This document shows positions 26,179-34,748 of a DNA stretch of 64,000 nucleotides, piece by piece; position 1 is the stretch's first letter; every line of letters begins with the position of its first letter. The translations under genes and the position numbers were made by a program. The stretch comes from Aliirhizobium smilacinae. Lineage in GTDB: Bacteria > Pseudomonadota > Alphaproteobacteria > Rhizobiales > Rhizobiaceae. The stretch lies in NCBI RefSeq assembly GCF_006335145.1, contig NZ_VDMN01000007.1, forward strand, positions 265,167-329,166, read 5' to 3'. The notes beneath the pieces were generated by a model. It ran no database searches. It was given only the letters and a program-made list of their open reading frames with translations, and was not told where the DNA came from.

Positions 26179-27014
26179 GCCTGACCTCCATCGTCATACA
26201 TCGCGATGCCGAGCGGCGTCACCAGCAATGGCTCGACGGGCTTGATGACCCGGCGGCCGGTATGGCTGACGAGAACGGCGGCGAAATCCTTGAACGAGCA
26301 GGCGCCGCCGACGACATGGATCGTATCGACTTGAGGATAATCAGCGAGGAAGTCAGAGACGATGCGTCCCATCTTGTCGGCCACCGGCCGGATGATCGAA
26401 AACACATCCCGTTCGAGCGCATGATTGAGCTTTTCGGCTTCTGCATCCTCGAACGAAATCTTTCTGGCACCGGCCAGAACCAGCGTCATATGCGTGCCAC
26501 CGGTCGGCTCGTCGAACGTGGCAACCACCTCGCCGTCCTTGAGAACGGAGATACCCGTCGTGCCGCCGCCGACATCGACCACGGCACCGTTTTTCACGCC
26601 CAGCAGGCGTGCGGCGGCCGTTGGTTCGTCGATAATTTCAGCCAGCTCAAAATCAGCCGCCTCGACCACATGGCCGATCGCCTTCGCATTGCTCGGATGG
26701 ACGCCGGGAGGGATGGCGGTTGCAGCGCGCATGAGCGGCTGGCCCAGCCTTTCCTCAAGCTCGTCCTTCATCCGGCGGACCGCATGAACCGCACCGATAT
26801 AGTCGACGACGATACCGTCGCGCACGACCGTCGAGCGCCAGGACGTGCCGGCAACCGGGTTGTTCTGCGCATCGACCACCGAAAGCACTAGGTTTGCCGT
26901 GCCGAGATCGACGCCGACCTTCAGCCGACCGGGCGCCCATTCCGGCTGCGGCACGATCGTGCCCTGCCGGACGAGTTCCCCGAAAGCCTTGAGCTTGCTG
27001 TCGATGGTCGACAT
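26175..27014 (-). CDS. eutJ: EutJ-type Hsp70/actin-fold protein
   Basis: The 279-residue protein shows the two phosphate-binding motifs of the Hsp70/actin ATPase fold: GVDLGTANLVLSVVD (residues 34-48) and AVVDVGGGTTGIS (residues 144-156). It lacks a substrate-binding domain, as EutJ does. EutJ homologues are presumed chaperones for enzymes or shell assembly in microcompartments. It lies between pduL (13 bp) and the flavoprotein-like gene (4-bp overlap). Confidence 0.88.
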   Translation of the reverse strand: MSTIDSKLKAFGELVRQGTIVPQPEWAPGRLKVGVDLGTANLVLSVVDAQNNPVAGTSWRSTVVRDGIVVDYIGAVHAVRRMKDELEERLGQPLMRAATAIPPGVHPSNAKAIGHVVEAADFELAEIIDEPTAAARLLGVKNGAVVDVGGGTTGISVLKDGEVVATFDEPTGGTHMTLVLAGARKISFEDAEAEKLNHALERDVFSIIRPVADKMGRIVSDFLADYPQVDTIHVVGGACSFKDFAAVLVSHTGRRVIKPVEPLLVTPLGIAMYDDGGQA

Positions 27015-27027
27015 GACTTTTCTCCGA

Positions 27028-27714
27028 TCAGACTTTGCGGATCCGCACCATCGCGTCGTTCTTCAGGCCGAAAGCATTGGCCTCCTCGACATCGATATGC
27101 ATTTCCATGACCGAGGCTTCGGCAGCGCGGATCGTGACATTGTGCATGATGCCCCCGCGCACGCCCCCGATTTCGACGTCAACCTCGTCGCCGTTCTTCA
27201 ACCCGAGCTTTGCTGCTTCAGCCGGCAGCATGTGGATGTGGCGCAAAGCCACGATCACGCCGCGCTCTTTCTTGATGGTCCCATAAGGACCAATCACCTC
27301 GATCCCAGGCGACTCTTCGAGTTTTCCAGACATGCGCAGCGGTGGCTTGATACCGAGGGTGAAACCGTCGGCAACCGAAACCTCGATCTGCGTTTCCTTG
27401 CGCAGCGGTCCGAGCACCCGCACCTTGCCGATCTGTCCCTTTGGCCCGCGGATCGTCACCGTTTCCTCGGCCGCATATTGGCCGGGCTGTTTCATCGCCT
27501 TCATCCGCGTCAGTTCTGAACCGGGACCGAAAAGCGCGTCCATGTCAGGTCGGGAAAGATGGATGTGGCGGTTCGACACGCCGATCGGCACGAGCCACGG
27601 ATCGGTATCCTGAGCGCATTTGGCGACCGGTTTTACCTGTTCCGCCGAGGCAGACAGGCTCTGTGCCAGAAGCTCGGCGATCACGCGTTCGATCATGGGT
27701 CTGTCTATTTGCAT
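27028..27714 (-). CDS. pduL: PduL-type phosphate acyltransferase
   Basis: The 228-residue protein has the two His-rich motifs that bind the active-site zinc ions in PduL (VSNRHIHLS near residue 46 and VALRHIHM near residue 155). It exchanges CoA for phosphate on acyl-CoA, recycling CoA inside the compartment and producing acyl phosphate for ATP synthesis. The N-terminal segment MIERVIAELLAQSL is amphipathic and probably an encapsulation peptide. It is followed by a 124-bp gap to the next upstream gene. Confidence 0.93.
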   Translation of the reverse strand: MQIDRPMIERVIAELLAQSLSASAEQVKPVAKCAQDTDPWLVPIGVSNRHIHLSRPDMDALFGPGSELTRMKAMKQPGQYAAEETVTIRGPKGQIGKVRVLGPLRKETQIEVSVADGFTLGIKPPLRMSGKLEESPGIEVIGPYGTIKKERGVIVALRHIHMLPAEAAKLGLKNGDEVDVEIGGVRGGIMHNVTIRAAEASVMEMHIDVEEANAFGLKNDAMVRIRKV

Positions 27715-27839
27715 TGTGGTGTCCTGTTCGTCTCACCCGGCGTGACGACCGGGCCTGTCATGGGCGCAACAATCCACCCGGCGGTTTCTGCCGCCGGCGT
27801 TCGCTGTCGTCCTCAATGGTCTTCTTTGTCCGGTGCCGG

Positions 27840-28394
27840 TTACCGCCTGCGATGGCGCCGATCTGCCCGCGATTGCGACTGGTTTGCAGGTGTAGATGTC
27901 GCCTCGGCCACCACCTCAGCCTCTGGTTCAAGGGCAGTTTCCTCAATCGTGGAGAGTTCCGGTTCTGCGGCATCAACCTCCTCAACCGGTATTTCGGCAG
28001 CTTTTGTCACCGTAACTTCCGGCGCGGCTAATGGCTCACTCACCGGTTCATCCTCGACAGGCAGCGGAATTTCTGCCGCAGCAACTGCTGCGGCAGGTTG
28101 CTCCACACCAACCGTCTCCCTGCTGTCCACGATCTTTGCCAGGTCGTTGGCAGGGCGCGCGATGACACGGGTTGAAACGACCCGCCCGACGCGTCCCGCT
28201 TCTGCCGCGGCTGCGGAAACCGCAGCCGTGACGGCCCCCACATCACCGCGGAACTTGATAACCGTCATGCCGTCACCATTGGCGAGTTCGTAACCGACCA
28301 GAATGACATTGGCGGATTTCACCCCCGCATCGGCGGCTGCGATTGCAGCAGTCAGTCCGATGGTCTCGATCAATCCAAGGCTTTCCTGCGACAT
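27840..28394 (-). CDS. BMC-H shell protein with long C-terminal extension
   Basis: This is a 184-residue protein. Residues 1-90 form a standard hexameric BMC domain (SLGLIETIGLTAAIAAADAGV, then RGDVGAVTAAVSAAA). It is followed by about 90 low-complexity residues rich in Ala, Pro, Val and Glu, ending in a strongly basic tail (RADRRHRRR). Tails of this sort occur in PduK-like shell proteins. The acidic stretch plus basic end could bind cargo, another shell protein or nucleic acid, but no function is shown. It lies next to two other shell genes. Confidence 0.88.
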   Translation of the reverse strand: MSQESLGLIETIGLTAAIAAADAGVKSANVILVGYELANGDGMTVIKFRGDVGAVTAAVSAAAAEAGRVGRVVSTRVIARPANDLAKIVDSRETVGVEQPAAAVAAAEIPLPVEDEPVSEPLAAPEVTVTKAAEIPVEEVDAAEPELSTIEETALEPEAEVVAEATSTPANQSQSRADRRHRRR

Positions 28395-28412
28395 GACAGT
28401 CTCCTTTCAGGG

Positions 28413-29234
28413 TCAGATATACGGCTTGGTCGAGGAGGCCACCGTGGCGGGGTCAAGCGTCCCGAGCACCTGCTTGCCGACATCGCGAGCAGCACGGATG
28501 GCCTGACGAACGGCACCGGAATCGCCACTGAACATGAAGATCGCTTCGTTCGAGTAGCTCGTGCCGCCATTGCCCGGCGAGGCAAAACCGACCGGGGTAA
28601 CCGTTGCGGCCTTTGCAGCAGTATCCGCCAGCAGCACGCCGATCGCGGCGGGAGAGCCGACCGTAATGCCGAAAGCCTGGCCGATCGGCGCGCCGAAAGC
28701 TTTGTTCAGCGCGTAGCTGGCCCGGGCGGTATACTGGAATTCCAGATGACCGGCTGGCGTGCCATAGACATCACCGAAAGTGCGGTCGAGCTCGGACAGC
28801 GTCACTTCAACGGCACGGCGGGCGTCGGAAACGTCCTCTGCACCGAAGACGATCAAGCTGCCGTGGCCACCGCCGCCTTCCGTGTCGCGCGGCAGTTCGA
28901 TCAGCAGCACTTCACTGTTTGTAGCCTTCACCGCTTCGTCTGCGGCAAAGATATGCGGACCTGCACCGGTGCGTGCGCCGACGATGCCGATCGACCGGTA
29001 CTTCTTGTCGATCTTCATCTGCTCGTGCAGCAGCGGGTCCACGTTGGCGATCACCAGACCGACGGTATGTCCGATGGCAGTGCCGACGAATTCGGTGAGA
29101 TTACAGGCCTTCGGTGCCGCGGTGCGGACAGGCTTCTCAGCGGGAGAGGCGGCGACCGGGGCCGGGAAGCTTTCGCTCCCACCCATCTTCCGGATCACCT
29201 CGTCCATGAGTTTTTCGACAAGAGCATCCTGCAT
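28413..29234 (-). CDS. Trimeric BMC shell protein (PduB/EutL-like tandem)
   Basis: The 273-residue protein contains two BMC domains in tandem. The first covers about residues 45-150 (GHTVGLVIANVDPLLHEQM, RSIGIVGARTGAGPHI). The second covers about residues 165-265 (AIGVLLADTAAKAATVTPVG, FSGDSGAVRQAIRAARDVG). This is the PduB-type arrangement that gives pseudohexameric trimers. The N-terminal helix (DALVEKLMDEVIRKMGG) resembles the PduB N-terminal segment linked to cargo attachment. It is a main facet protein of the compartment. Confidence 0.88.
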   Translation of the reverse strand: MQDALVEKLMDEVIRKMGGSESFPAPVAASPAEKPVRTAAPKACNLTEFVGTAIGHTVGLVIANVDPLLHEQMKIDKKYRSIGIVGARTGAGPHIFAADEAVKATNSEVLLIELPRDTEGGGGHGSLIVFGAEDVSDARRAVEVTLSELDRTFGDVYGTPAGHLEFQYTARASYALNKAFGAPIGQAFGITVGSPAAIGVLLADTAAKAATVTPVGFASPGNGGTSYSNEAIFMFSGDSGAVRQAIRAARDVGKQVLGTLDPATVASSTKPYI

Positions 29235-29263
29235 TGTCGATCCTCCTTCTTGCGTTCAGGGGT

Positions 29264-29548
29264 TCAGGCTACCTTGTGTTCCGGCAGAACCTTTTCGACT
29301 TCCATGTGAGGACGTGGGATCACATGGACGGACACAACCGTGCCGACCTTTTCGGCAGCGACGGCGCCGGCATCGGTAGCGGCCTTCACCGCACCGACGT
29401 CTCCACGGACCATGACGGTGACTAGGCCCGAGCCGATCTTTTCGTAACCAACCAGGGCGACGTTTGCCGACTTGACCATGGCATCGGCGGCTTCGATGGC
29501 GGCCACCAGACCTTTGGTTTCGACCATTCCGAGAGCTTCCTGTTGCAT
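29264..29548 (-). CDS. BMC-H major shell protein (PduA/EutM-like)
   Basis: This is a 94-residue canonical hexameric shell protein. EALGMVETKGLVAAIEAADA, then ANVALVGYEKIGSGLVTVMV and RGDVGAVKAATDAGA, match PduA/EutM/CutN closely. It should form the bulk of the shell facets with central pores for substrate entry. It lies 29 bp upstream of the trimeric shell gene. Confidence 0.95.
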   Translation of the reverse strand: MQQEALGMVETKGLVAAIEAADAMVKSANVALVGYEKIGSGLVTVMVRGDVGAVKAATDAGAVAAEKVGTVVSVHVIPRPHMEVEKVLPEHKVA

Positions 29549-29638
29549 GACTTAACTCCTTAGCGTTTCGGTGTTCAGACGTTGATGTGATGACCGTTTA
29601 TCGCGGGTTGGACTATCGTCGGCCCCCTCCCTCCCGGC

Positions 29639-30778
29639 CTAGCCCCCGGCCCGGCCGAGGAGCATTGAGAGCTCCGCGAGCGTAGGCTTGCGTGGGTTTC
29701 CTGCAGTGCAGGCGTCCGCAAGCGCGGCCGCTGCCATATCGGGCATTGCCCGACGATATTCCTCGGCATCCATGCCGAAGCCACGAAGCGTGGACGGGAT
29801 AGAGAACCGCATATTCAGCGCCTGGATCGCTCGGATCAGCGCGATGACGCCGGCCCGCACGCTCGGCACATCGAGCCCTATGCGGCTGGCAATGCGCGCA
29901 TAACGACCGGCAGTTTCCCAGCAACCCGGTGCATCGTCCTCAAGCCCCGCGTTCCAGGCTATGACATGCGGCAGAAGCACTGCATTGATACGGCCGTGAA
30001 CAAGATGCATCCGCCCGCCGATGGCATGGGCGAGACCATGGCTCACCCCGAGCCCCGCTTCGCTGAAGGCAAGACCGGCGAGGCAGGAAGACTGGTGCAT
30101 CGCATCGCGTGCCTCCATATCGTTGCCGTCGTAATAAGCGCGCGGCAGGTGGGCGAAAGCGAGTTCGAGCGATTTCTCGGCAAAGGCGTCGGTGAAATGT
30201 GACGCGCCCTGCGCCACCACGGCCTCAAGTGCATGAGTGATGACATCCATGCCCGTGTCCGCAGTTACCTTCGGCGGTGCCGTGCGGACGAATTCAGGAT
30301 CGAGGATCGCCACATCCGGCACCATCTCCTTTGCGATCAGCGGAAACTTCAGTCCGTTTGCAGGGTCTGAGATGATGGCGAACGAGGTCACTTCCGACCC
30401 CGTACCGCTGGTCGTCGGAATGGCGACGAATTTTATGGTTTGCGCCGTATCCGTTGCCCGGACGACCGACAGGATGGCCTTGGCCGCATCGATCGGCGAC
30501 CCGCCACCGAGTGCCAGAAGCACCTGCGGACGGAATTCGGCAAAGATACCTGCCCCCTTGGTGACCGTCGCAATCGGCGGTTCGGGAATGGCTTCGTCGA
30601 AAACCTTGACCTCGCAGCCATCGAGATAACCAAGCACCCGATCGAGCGGACCGGACTTTGCCATGAACGCATCGGTAACGATCCCGACCCGCTGCCCGCG
30701 ATAGGCATGCAGCCGATCAAGCAACCCTTCGCCAAACACGATCTCGGTTCGGGGGGAGAAGCTCTTGTAGGAAGGCAT
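29639..30778 (-). CDS. Iron-containing alcohol dehydrogenase of the BMC (PduQ/EutG-like)
   Basis: This is a 379-residue group III Fe-dependent alcohol dehydrogenase. It has the NAD motif LALGGGSPIDAAKAI, the segment TTSGTGSEVTSFAI, and metal-binding His residues in DVITHALEAV and GVSHGLAHAIGGRMHLVHG. It reduces part of the aldehyde to alcohol (1-propanol if the substrate is 1,2-propanediol) and so regenerates NAD+ for the aldehyde dehydrogenase within the shell. It lies between the glycyl radical enzyme (122 bp) and the main shell gene (90 bp). Confidence 0.9.
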   Translation of the reverse strand: MPSYKSFSPRTEIVFGEGLLDRLHAYRGQRVGIVTDAFMAKSGPLDRVLGYLDGCEVKVFDEAIPEPPIATVTKGAGIFAEFRPQVLLALGGGSPIDAAKAILSVVRATDTAQTIKFVAIPTTSGTGSEVTSFAIISDPANGLKFPLIAKEMVPDVAILDPEFVRTAPPKVTADTGMDVITHALEAVVAQGASHFTDAFAEKSLELAFAHLPRAYYDGNDMEARDAMHQSSCLAGLAFSEAGLGVSHGLAHAIGGRMHLVHGRINAVLLPHVIAWNAGLEDDAPGCWETAGRYARIASRIGLDVPSVRAGVIALIRAIQALNMRFSIPSTLRGFGMDAEEYRRAMPDMAAAALADACTAGNPRKPTLAELSMLLGRAGG

Positions 30779-30900
30779 TTGTCACCTGTGGCAGTTCGAG
30801 TTTCGCGGTTTGTCTGGCTTGGAGAACACGGGCGGGCTTCAACTCCGCCCGTGCTTTTTCCTGTACGGACCCCGCAAATCGCGGGGCCGGGATTGCCGTG

Positions 30901-33441
30901 TCAGAAATGCTGTTCTGTACGGCTGATGATGTCGTCCTGCACTTCCTTGGCGAGCACGACGAACTGGGCAGAGTACCCGGCCACGCGAACCACGAGATCG
31001 CGATGTGCTTCAGGATCCTTCTGGGCAGCAAGCAGGGTTTCGCGGTCGATCACGTTGAACTGTACGTGCATGCCCTTTTGGTCGAAGTAGGAGCGGACTA
31101 GCGAGGCGAAGTTGCGCAACCCGTTGTCGCCGGCAAGCGCCGAGGGCAGGAACTTCTGATTGTACAGGGTACCGTTCGAGGCGATGAAGTGGTCGAGCTT
31201 GGCCACCGAGTTTGCCGCAGCCGTCGGTCCCAGATGGTCCTTGCCCTGGCGTGGTGAGACACCGTCTGCAAGCGGAGCCTTGGCCGGACGACCGTCAGGC
31301 AATGCACCGACATCCTTGCCGAACAGCACGTTGGCCGAGACAGGATAGATACCGGCCTGGAACTGGCCGCCACGCGGATTCTTGTATTTCTCGACTTCGA
31401 GGCAATAGATCTGGGCGCATTTGCGAGCGATCAGATCGACGTCGTCGATGTCGTTGCCAAAACTTTCGGCCGAGTCGAGAAGGCGGCGGATGCCGTCATA
31501 TTTCGACGAACCGGCCGGAGCCGTGATCGTATCGGTCGAAAGCGTGCGATAGACCTCTTCCTTGAGGGCCGTCACATCCATCGATTTGTTGGACGAGAGC
31601 ACCTTGCGGACGGCCTCGTAGATCTGGCCTTCCGTCAGTTCGCCGCCGCCGACCGCATTGGCCTTCTGGCCGATGGCAAGCCCAAAATTGGCGTCGAGCG
31701 CTTCCTTCAGTTCGGCCATGGAGAGCTTCTTTTCGTCGAAGACGAATTTCTTCATGGCGTAGACGGAGTCACCCGTGTCGGCGACGCCGAAGGCCTGCGG
31801 ACCGGTGAAATTGTAGAGCGCTCCGCCTTCCTGCAGCGACTTGCCACGTCCCATGCAGTCTTCGACCATCGGTGACAGGAACGGCAGCGGCGCGCGTTCG
31901 CCATGAGCGATGTCGACGCAGTTGTCTGCTTCGGCCAGATATTTGACGAAGAAAGCCATCTGCTTGTTGAAGGCGTCGTAGAAGTCTTCGATCGACGTCC
32001 ACCGCTTCGGATCACCGGTGACCGGGCCAAGCTGCGTGCTGCCGACCTTGCCGTCGTTCAGCGTGATTTCGAGAACCTTGGCGACATTGAAGAATGCAGC
32101 ATCGTGCCAGCCTTCGGTCTTGTGGATCGCCTGCGGCTCGACGCAGCCGACAATGCCGTAGTCGCGGGCATCGGCCAGCGAGACACCGCGGTTTTGCAGC
32201 GACGGAATGATGACTTCGTCGTTATAGACGGCCGGAACGCCCAGACCGAGTCGGATGACTTCGGCTGCACGGTAGAGGAACTCGTCCGGCGTTCCCTGCC
32301 AGACACGGATGGAGAAGGACGGTGCCGGCAGACGGCAATGCACCGTTGCTTCCATGCACATGTAAGAGACGTCATTGGTCGCATCGCGGCCTTCCGGCGT
32401 CTGGCCACCGACGCAGAGATTCTGGAACACGGCATAACCGGCAAAGGCCTGGGCCGAGACTTCGTCGCGGGTCTTGTTGACGTCGTTGAGCTTGATCCAG
32501 ATGCAGTCAATCAGTTCCTGGGCGAACTCACGGCTGATCGACGTGTCGGCCTTCAGGAAGGGATACATGTACTGGTCGAAACGGCCGGGCGAGATCGAGT
32601 GGCCCGAGGATTCGATCTGCAGCATGCACTGGATGAACCACATCGTCTGGCAGGCTTCCCAGAAGTTGGAAGCCGGATATTCAGGCACGAGGCGGCAATT
32701 CTTGGCGATCTGCTCCAGTTCGGCCCTGCGCGTCGGGTTGCTTTCGCGGCTGGCCAGTTCCTGAGCCTTTGCCGCATAACGATGGGCAAAGTCGATGGCG
32801 GCCTTATAGGAGATGATGACAGCGTTATAGAACTGCTGCTTCTTGATATAGGAAGGATCCATCTGGTCGAGCGCTTCGAGATGCCGGACCGCTTCTGCGA
32901 TCACACCGCTGAAGCCGATATTGAGGATCTTGCCGTAATCGACGCAGACATGCCCGACGCCGCCATAGAAATAGTTGCCGACCGTGAAGACACCATTCGC
33001 GATGCAGTCCTTGGCCTTCTGCGACATGTAGGATGAGGCGAGATCACTGGTTGTGCGTCCCGGCCAGTATTTGAAGGCCTCGCGCAGCTCGTCGGCCGTC
33101 TGCTTCGAAATTTCGAAGGGATCGGCAACGCGCGTTGCCATTGTCTCGAATTCCTTCTCGACCCAGTCGAAAGAGAATTCCGGGCAAATTTCGGTCGAGC
33201 GCGGGTTCTTGGTGATGGCACCGACGACCAGTTCGTCTTCGCGAATGGTCACCGGCAGCTCGTTGAAGATCTTCTCGACCACCTTGGCACGGCGAAGGAT
33301 CGGCGACAGGCCTTCGGTTTCCTTATAGGCCTGGGTCGCCAGCACGGCGCGCTCGGACTCGACATGCGGGCGCGCGTCGATGATCTGTTTCTTCAACCGC
33401 AATATGCGGTCGGTCGGTTTGGAAAAGCCCTTCTCAATCAT
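30901..33441 (-). CDS. Glycyl radical diol dehydratase, B12-independent (signature enzyme of the BMC)
   Basis: This is an 846-residue glycyl radical enzyme. The radical glycine is Gly822 in RVAGYSAQF. The active-site residues His164, His281, Ser282, Cys433, Glu435 and Asp447 fall at exactly the numbers I recall for Clostridium butyricum glycerol dehydratase. The motif after the cysteine is GCVEPQ...KTEGWHDAAFFN. Choline trimethylamine-lyase has Thr and Tyr where this protein has His446 and Phe450, so choline is unlikely. The expected reaction is 1,2-propanediol to propionaldehyde, or glycerol to 3-hydroxypropionaldehyde. The protein is longer than the clostridial enzyme by an insert of about 60 residues (588-647). 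The ATG at 33441 has GGAGG 5 bases upstream. Oxygen would destroy the activated enzyme. Confidence 0.93.
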   Translation of the reverse strand: MIEKGFSKPTDRILRLKKQIIDARPHVESERAVLATQAYKETEGLSPILRRAKVVEKIFNELPVTIREDELVVGAITKNPRSTEICPEFSFDWVEKEFETMATRVADPFEISKQTADELREAFKYWPGRTTSDLASSYMSQKAKDCIANGVFTVGNYFYGGVGHVCVDYGKILNIGFSGVIAEAVRHLEALDQMDPSYIKKQQFYNAVIISYKAAIDFAHRYAAKAQELASRESNPTRRAELEQIAKNCRLVPEYPASNFWEACQTMWFIQCMLQIESSGHSISPGRFDQYMYPFLKADTSISREFAQELIDCIWIKLNDVNKTRDEVSAQAFAGYAVFQNLCVGGQTPEGRDATNDVSYMCMEATVHCRLPAPSFSIRVWQGTPDEFLYRAAEVIRLGLGVPAVYNDEVIIPSLQNRGVSLADARDYGIVGCVEPQAIHKTEGWHDAAFFNVAKVLEITLNDGKVGSTQLGPVTGDPKRWTSIEDFYDAFNKQMAFFVKYLAEADNCVDIAHGERAPLPFLSPMVEDCMGRGKSLQEGGALYNFTGPQAFGVADTGDSVYAMKKFVFDEKKLSMAELKEALDANFGLAIGQKANAVGGGELTEGQIYEAVRKVLSSNKSMDVTALKEEVYRTLSTDTITAPAGSSKYDGIRRLLDSAESFGNDIDDVDLIARKCAQIYCLEVEKYKNPRGGQFQAGIYPVSANVLFGKDVGALPDGRPAKAPLADGVSPRQGKDHLGPTAAANSVAKLDHFIASNGTLYNQKFLPSALAGDNGLRNFASLVRSYFDQKGMHVQFNVIDRETLLAAQKDPEAHRDLVVRVAGYSAQFVVLAKEVQDDIISRTEQHF

Positions 33442-33504
33442 TACGTCCTCCAGGAGTGAATGTCGTTCCCACGGCCTCGGGCCAACGGGAGCGCGTCTTG
33501 CAGT

Positions 33505-34107
33505 TCAGGGTGTTGGGCAGTTCAGGATGGTGGGAGAAACCAGGCGTGTGAAATCGCGCATCAGTTTCGGATGCGCCGGCCATGCCGGCGCAGTCACAAG
33601 ATTTACATCGGTCACGGTATCGTCCGCCGCCACCGAAACGAAGTTGCCGCCAGCCAACCGCACTTCCGGTTCGACGGCGGGATAAGCTGTCAGCTTGCGC
33701 CCGCGCACCACATCGGCAGCGGTCAGCAATTGCGGGCCATGGCAGATTGCAGCCACCGGCCGGTTCTCAGCCATGAAAGCCTTGATGATGTTCAAAACCT
33801 GCTTGTCGAGGCGCAGATATTCACAGGCGCGGCCACCGGCGAGATAAAGGCCCGCATAGTTCTCCGGCTCCGCCAGCGCGAAATCCGCATTGATCCGGAA
33901 CAGATGACCGGGCTTTTCCGAATAAGTCTGGTCGCCCTCGAAATCGTGGATCGCGGTCTTGATCATCTCGCCACGGCGCTTGCCGGGACAGACTGCATCG
34001 ACCTGAAAACCGATCATCTGCAAGGCCTGAAACGGCACCATCGCTTCATAATCCTCGGTGAAATCACCGACGATCATCAGGATCCTGTTGTCGTTGAGCT
34101 TTGCCAT
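33505..34107 (-). CDS. DJ-1/PfpI family protein, first gene of the BMC operon
   Basis: The 200-residue protein has the nucleophile elbow AICHGPQLL (Cys near residue 121) and an upstream conserved Glu (DFTEDYE) of the DJ-1/PfpI superfamily. Members include glyoxalases, deglycase-like and protease-like enzymes and redox-responsive chaperones, so the activity cannot be set from sequence. It lies 63 bp upstream of the dehydratase gene, with nothing else between it and the divergent promoter region. A role in handling reactive aldehydes or in protecting the radical enzyme is a reasonable inference. The ATG at 34107 is preferred to a GTG at 34116. Confidence 0.85.
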   Translation of the reverse strand: MAKLNDNRILMIVGDFTEDYEAMVPFQALQMIGFQVDAVCPGKRRGEMIKTAIHDFEGDQTYSEKPGHLFRINADFALAEPENYAGLYLAGGRACEYLRLDKQVLNIIKAFMAENRPVAAICHGPQLLTAADVVRGRKLTAYPAVEPEVRLAGGNFVSVAADDTVTDVNLVTAPAWPAHPKLMRDFTRLVSPTILNCPTP

Positions 34108-34190
34108 GAATTTCACTGTCTGCCAGGGTCGTTCGTTGATCGTCCGGCCCGGCGCCTCCTGTTGAAAAGGTAGGCCCGCAGTACTTGGAG

Positions 34191-34233
34191 GGTCAACGAG
34201 ACCGCCTTGACCAGCGCGGGTAAATAATTGACC
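34191..34233 (-). promoter_or_regulatory. Candidate regulator-binding repeats upstream of the BMC operon
   Basis: TTGACC occurs at 34207-34212 and again at 34228-34233, exactly 21 bp (two helical turns) apart. An inverted copy (GGTCAA) lies at 34191-34196. The set is 84-126 bp before the ATG at 34107. AraC-type activators such as the locus response regulator commonly bind direct repeats spaced by about 21 bp. The repeat is short and could occur by chance. Confidence 0.3.
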
Positions 34234-34257
34234 TGACAGGGAAAATCGGAAAACACC

Positions 34258-34748
34258 TTAGAAATGAGGCGGTTCGGTTGATTGCCGGCGCATTTCGGCG
34301 AAAAGGACATGACAAGGGATCACCACATGCGGTGTTTTCTTGTCATTGAAGAAGGCAACCGGAACAGCGCCTAGGCTGTTCCGCCGGGTGAAAAAGCCTG
34401 CGACCAAAAGCGCAAGCCACTGATATCCATAAAATTTTCTCGGAGCAGCCGGCATCACGATCCCTGCTGTCAAGAAACTACCCATCAAGGCCAAACCCGT
34501 TGCGTTGACCCTTTCGACGGCGTCTCGATAATCTTCGCCTTGATCGACATTCCTTAAAACATGGAGTTCGCAACACGCATTAGCGCTTGCGACGGCCGGG
34601 CCTTTGCGCGCCGCCAATGGGGACATGCGCGCGGAGAATACAGGAATGTGCGGTCGGGACATGAGGTGAGAGGTGTCCGCGAGATTTTGGACAGGTGAAG
34701 GCCGGAGCGGCGAGCGCCGATACCCCGGCATCCCAAGGAGGAAATGGA
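34258..34748. other. Divergent intergenic region of the BMC locus
   Basis: This region between the DJ-1 gene and the divergent membrane-protein gene probably holds both promoters. A minus-strand open frame (34258-34803) has two weakly hydrophobic stretches (residues near NATGLALMGSFLTAGIV and YGYQWLALLVAGFF). It has no good ribosome site, overlaps the membrane-protein gene and matches no family I know, so I do not call it a gene. Confidence 0.35.

Noticed and set aside
30901..33441. Reading the glycyl radical enzyme as choline trimethylamine-lyase (CutC)
   Set aside because: The residues following the GCVEPQ motif are KTEGWHDAAFF, as in diol dehydratases, and the Thr and Tyr typical of choline lyase are absent. 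His164, His281, Ser282 and Asp447 match the dehydratase.
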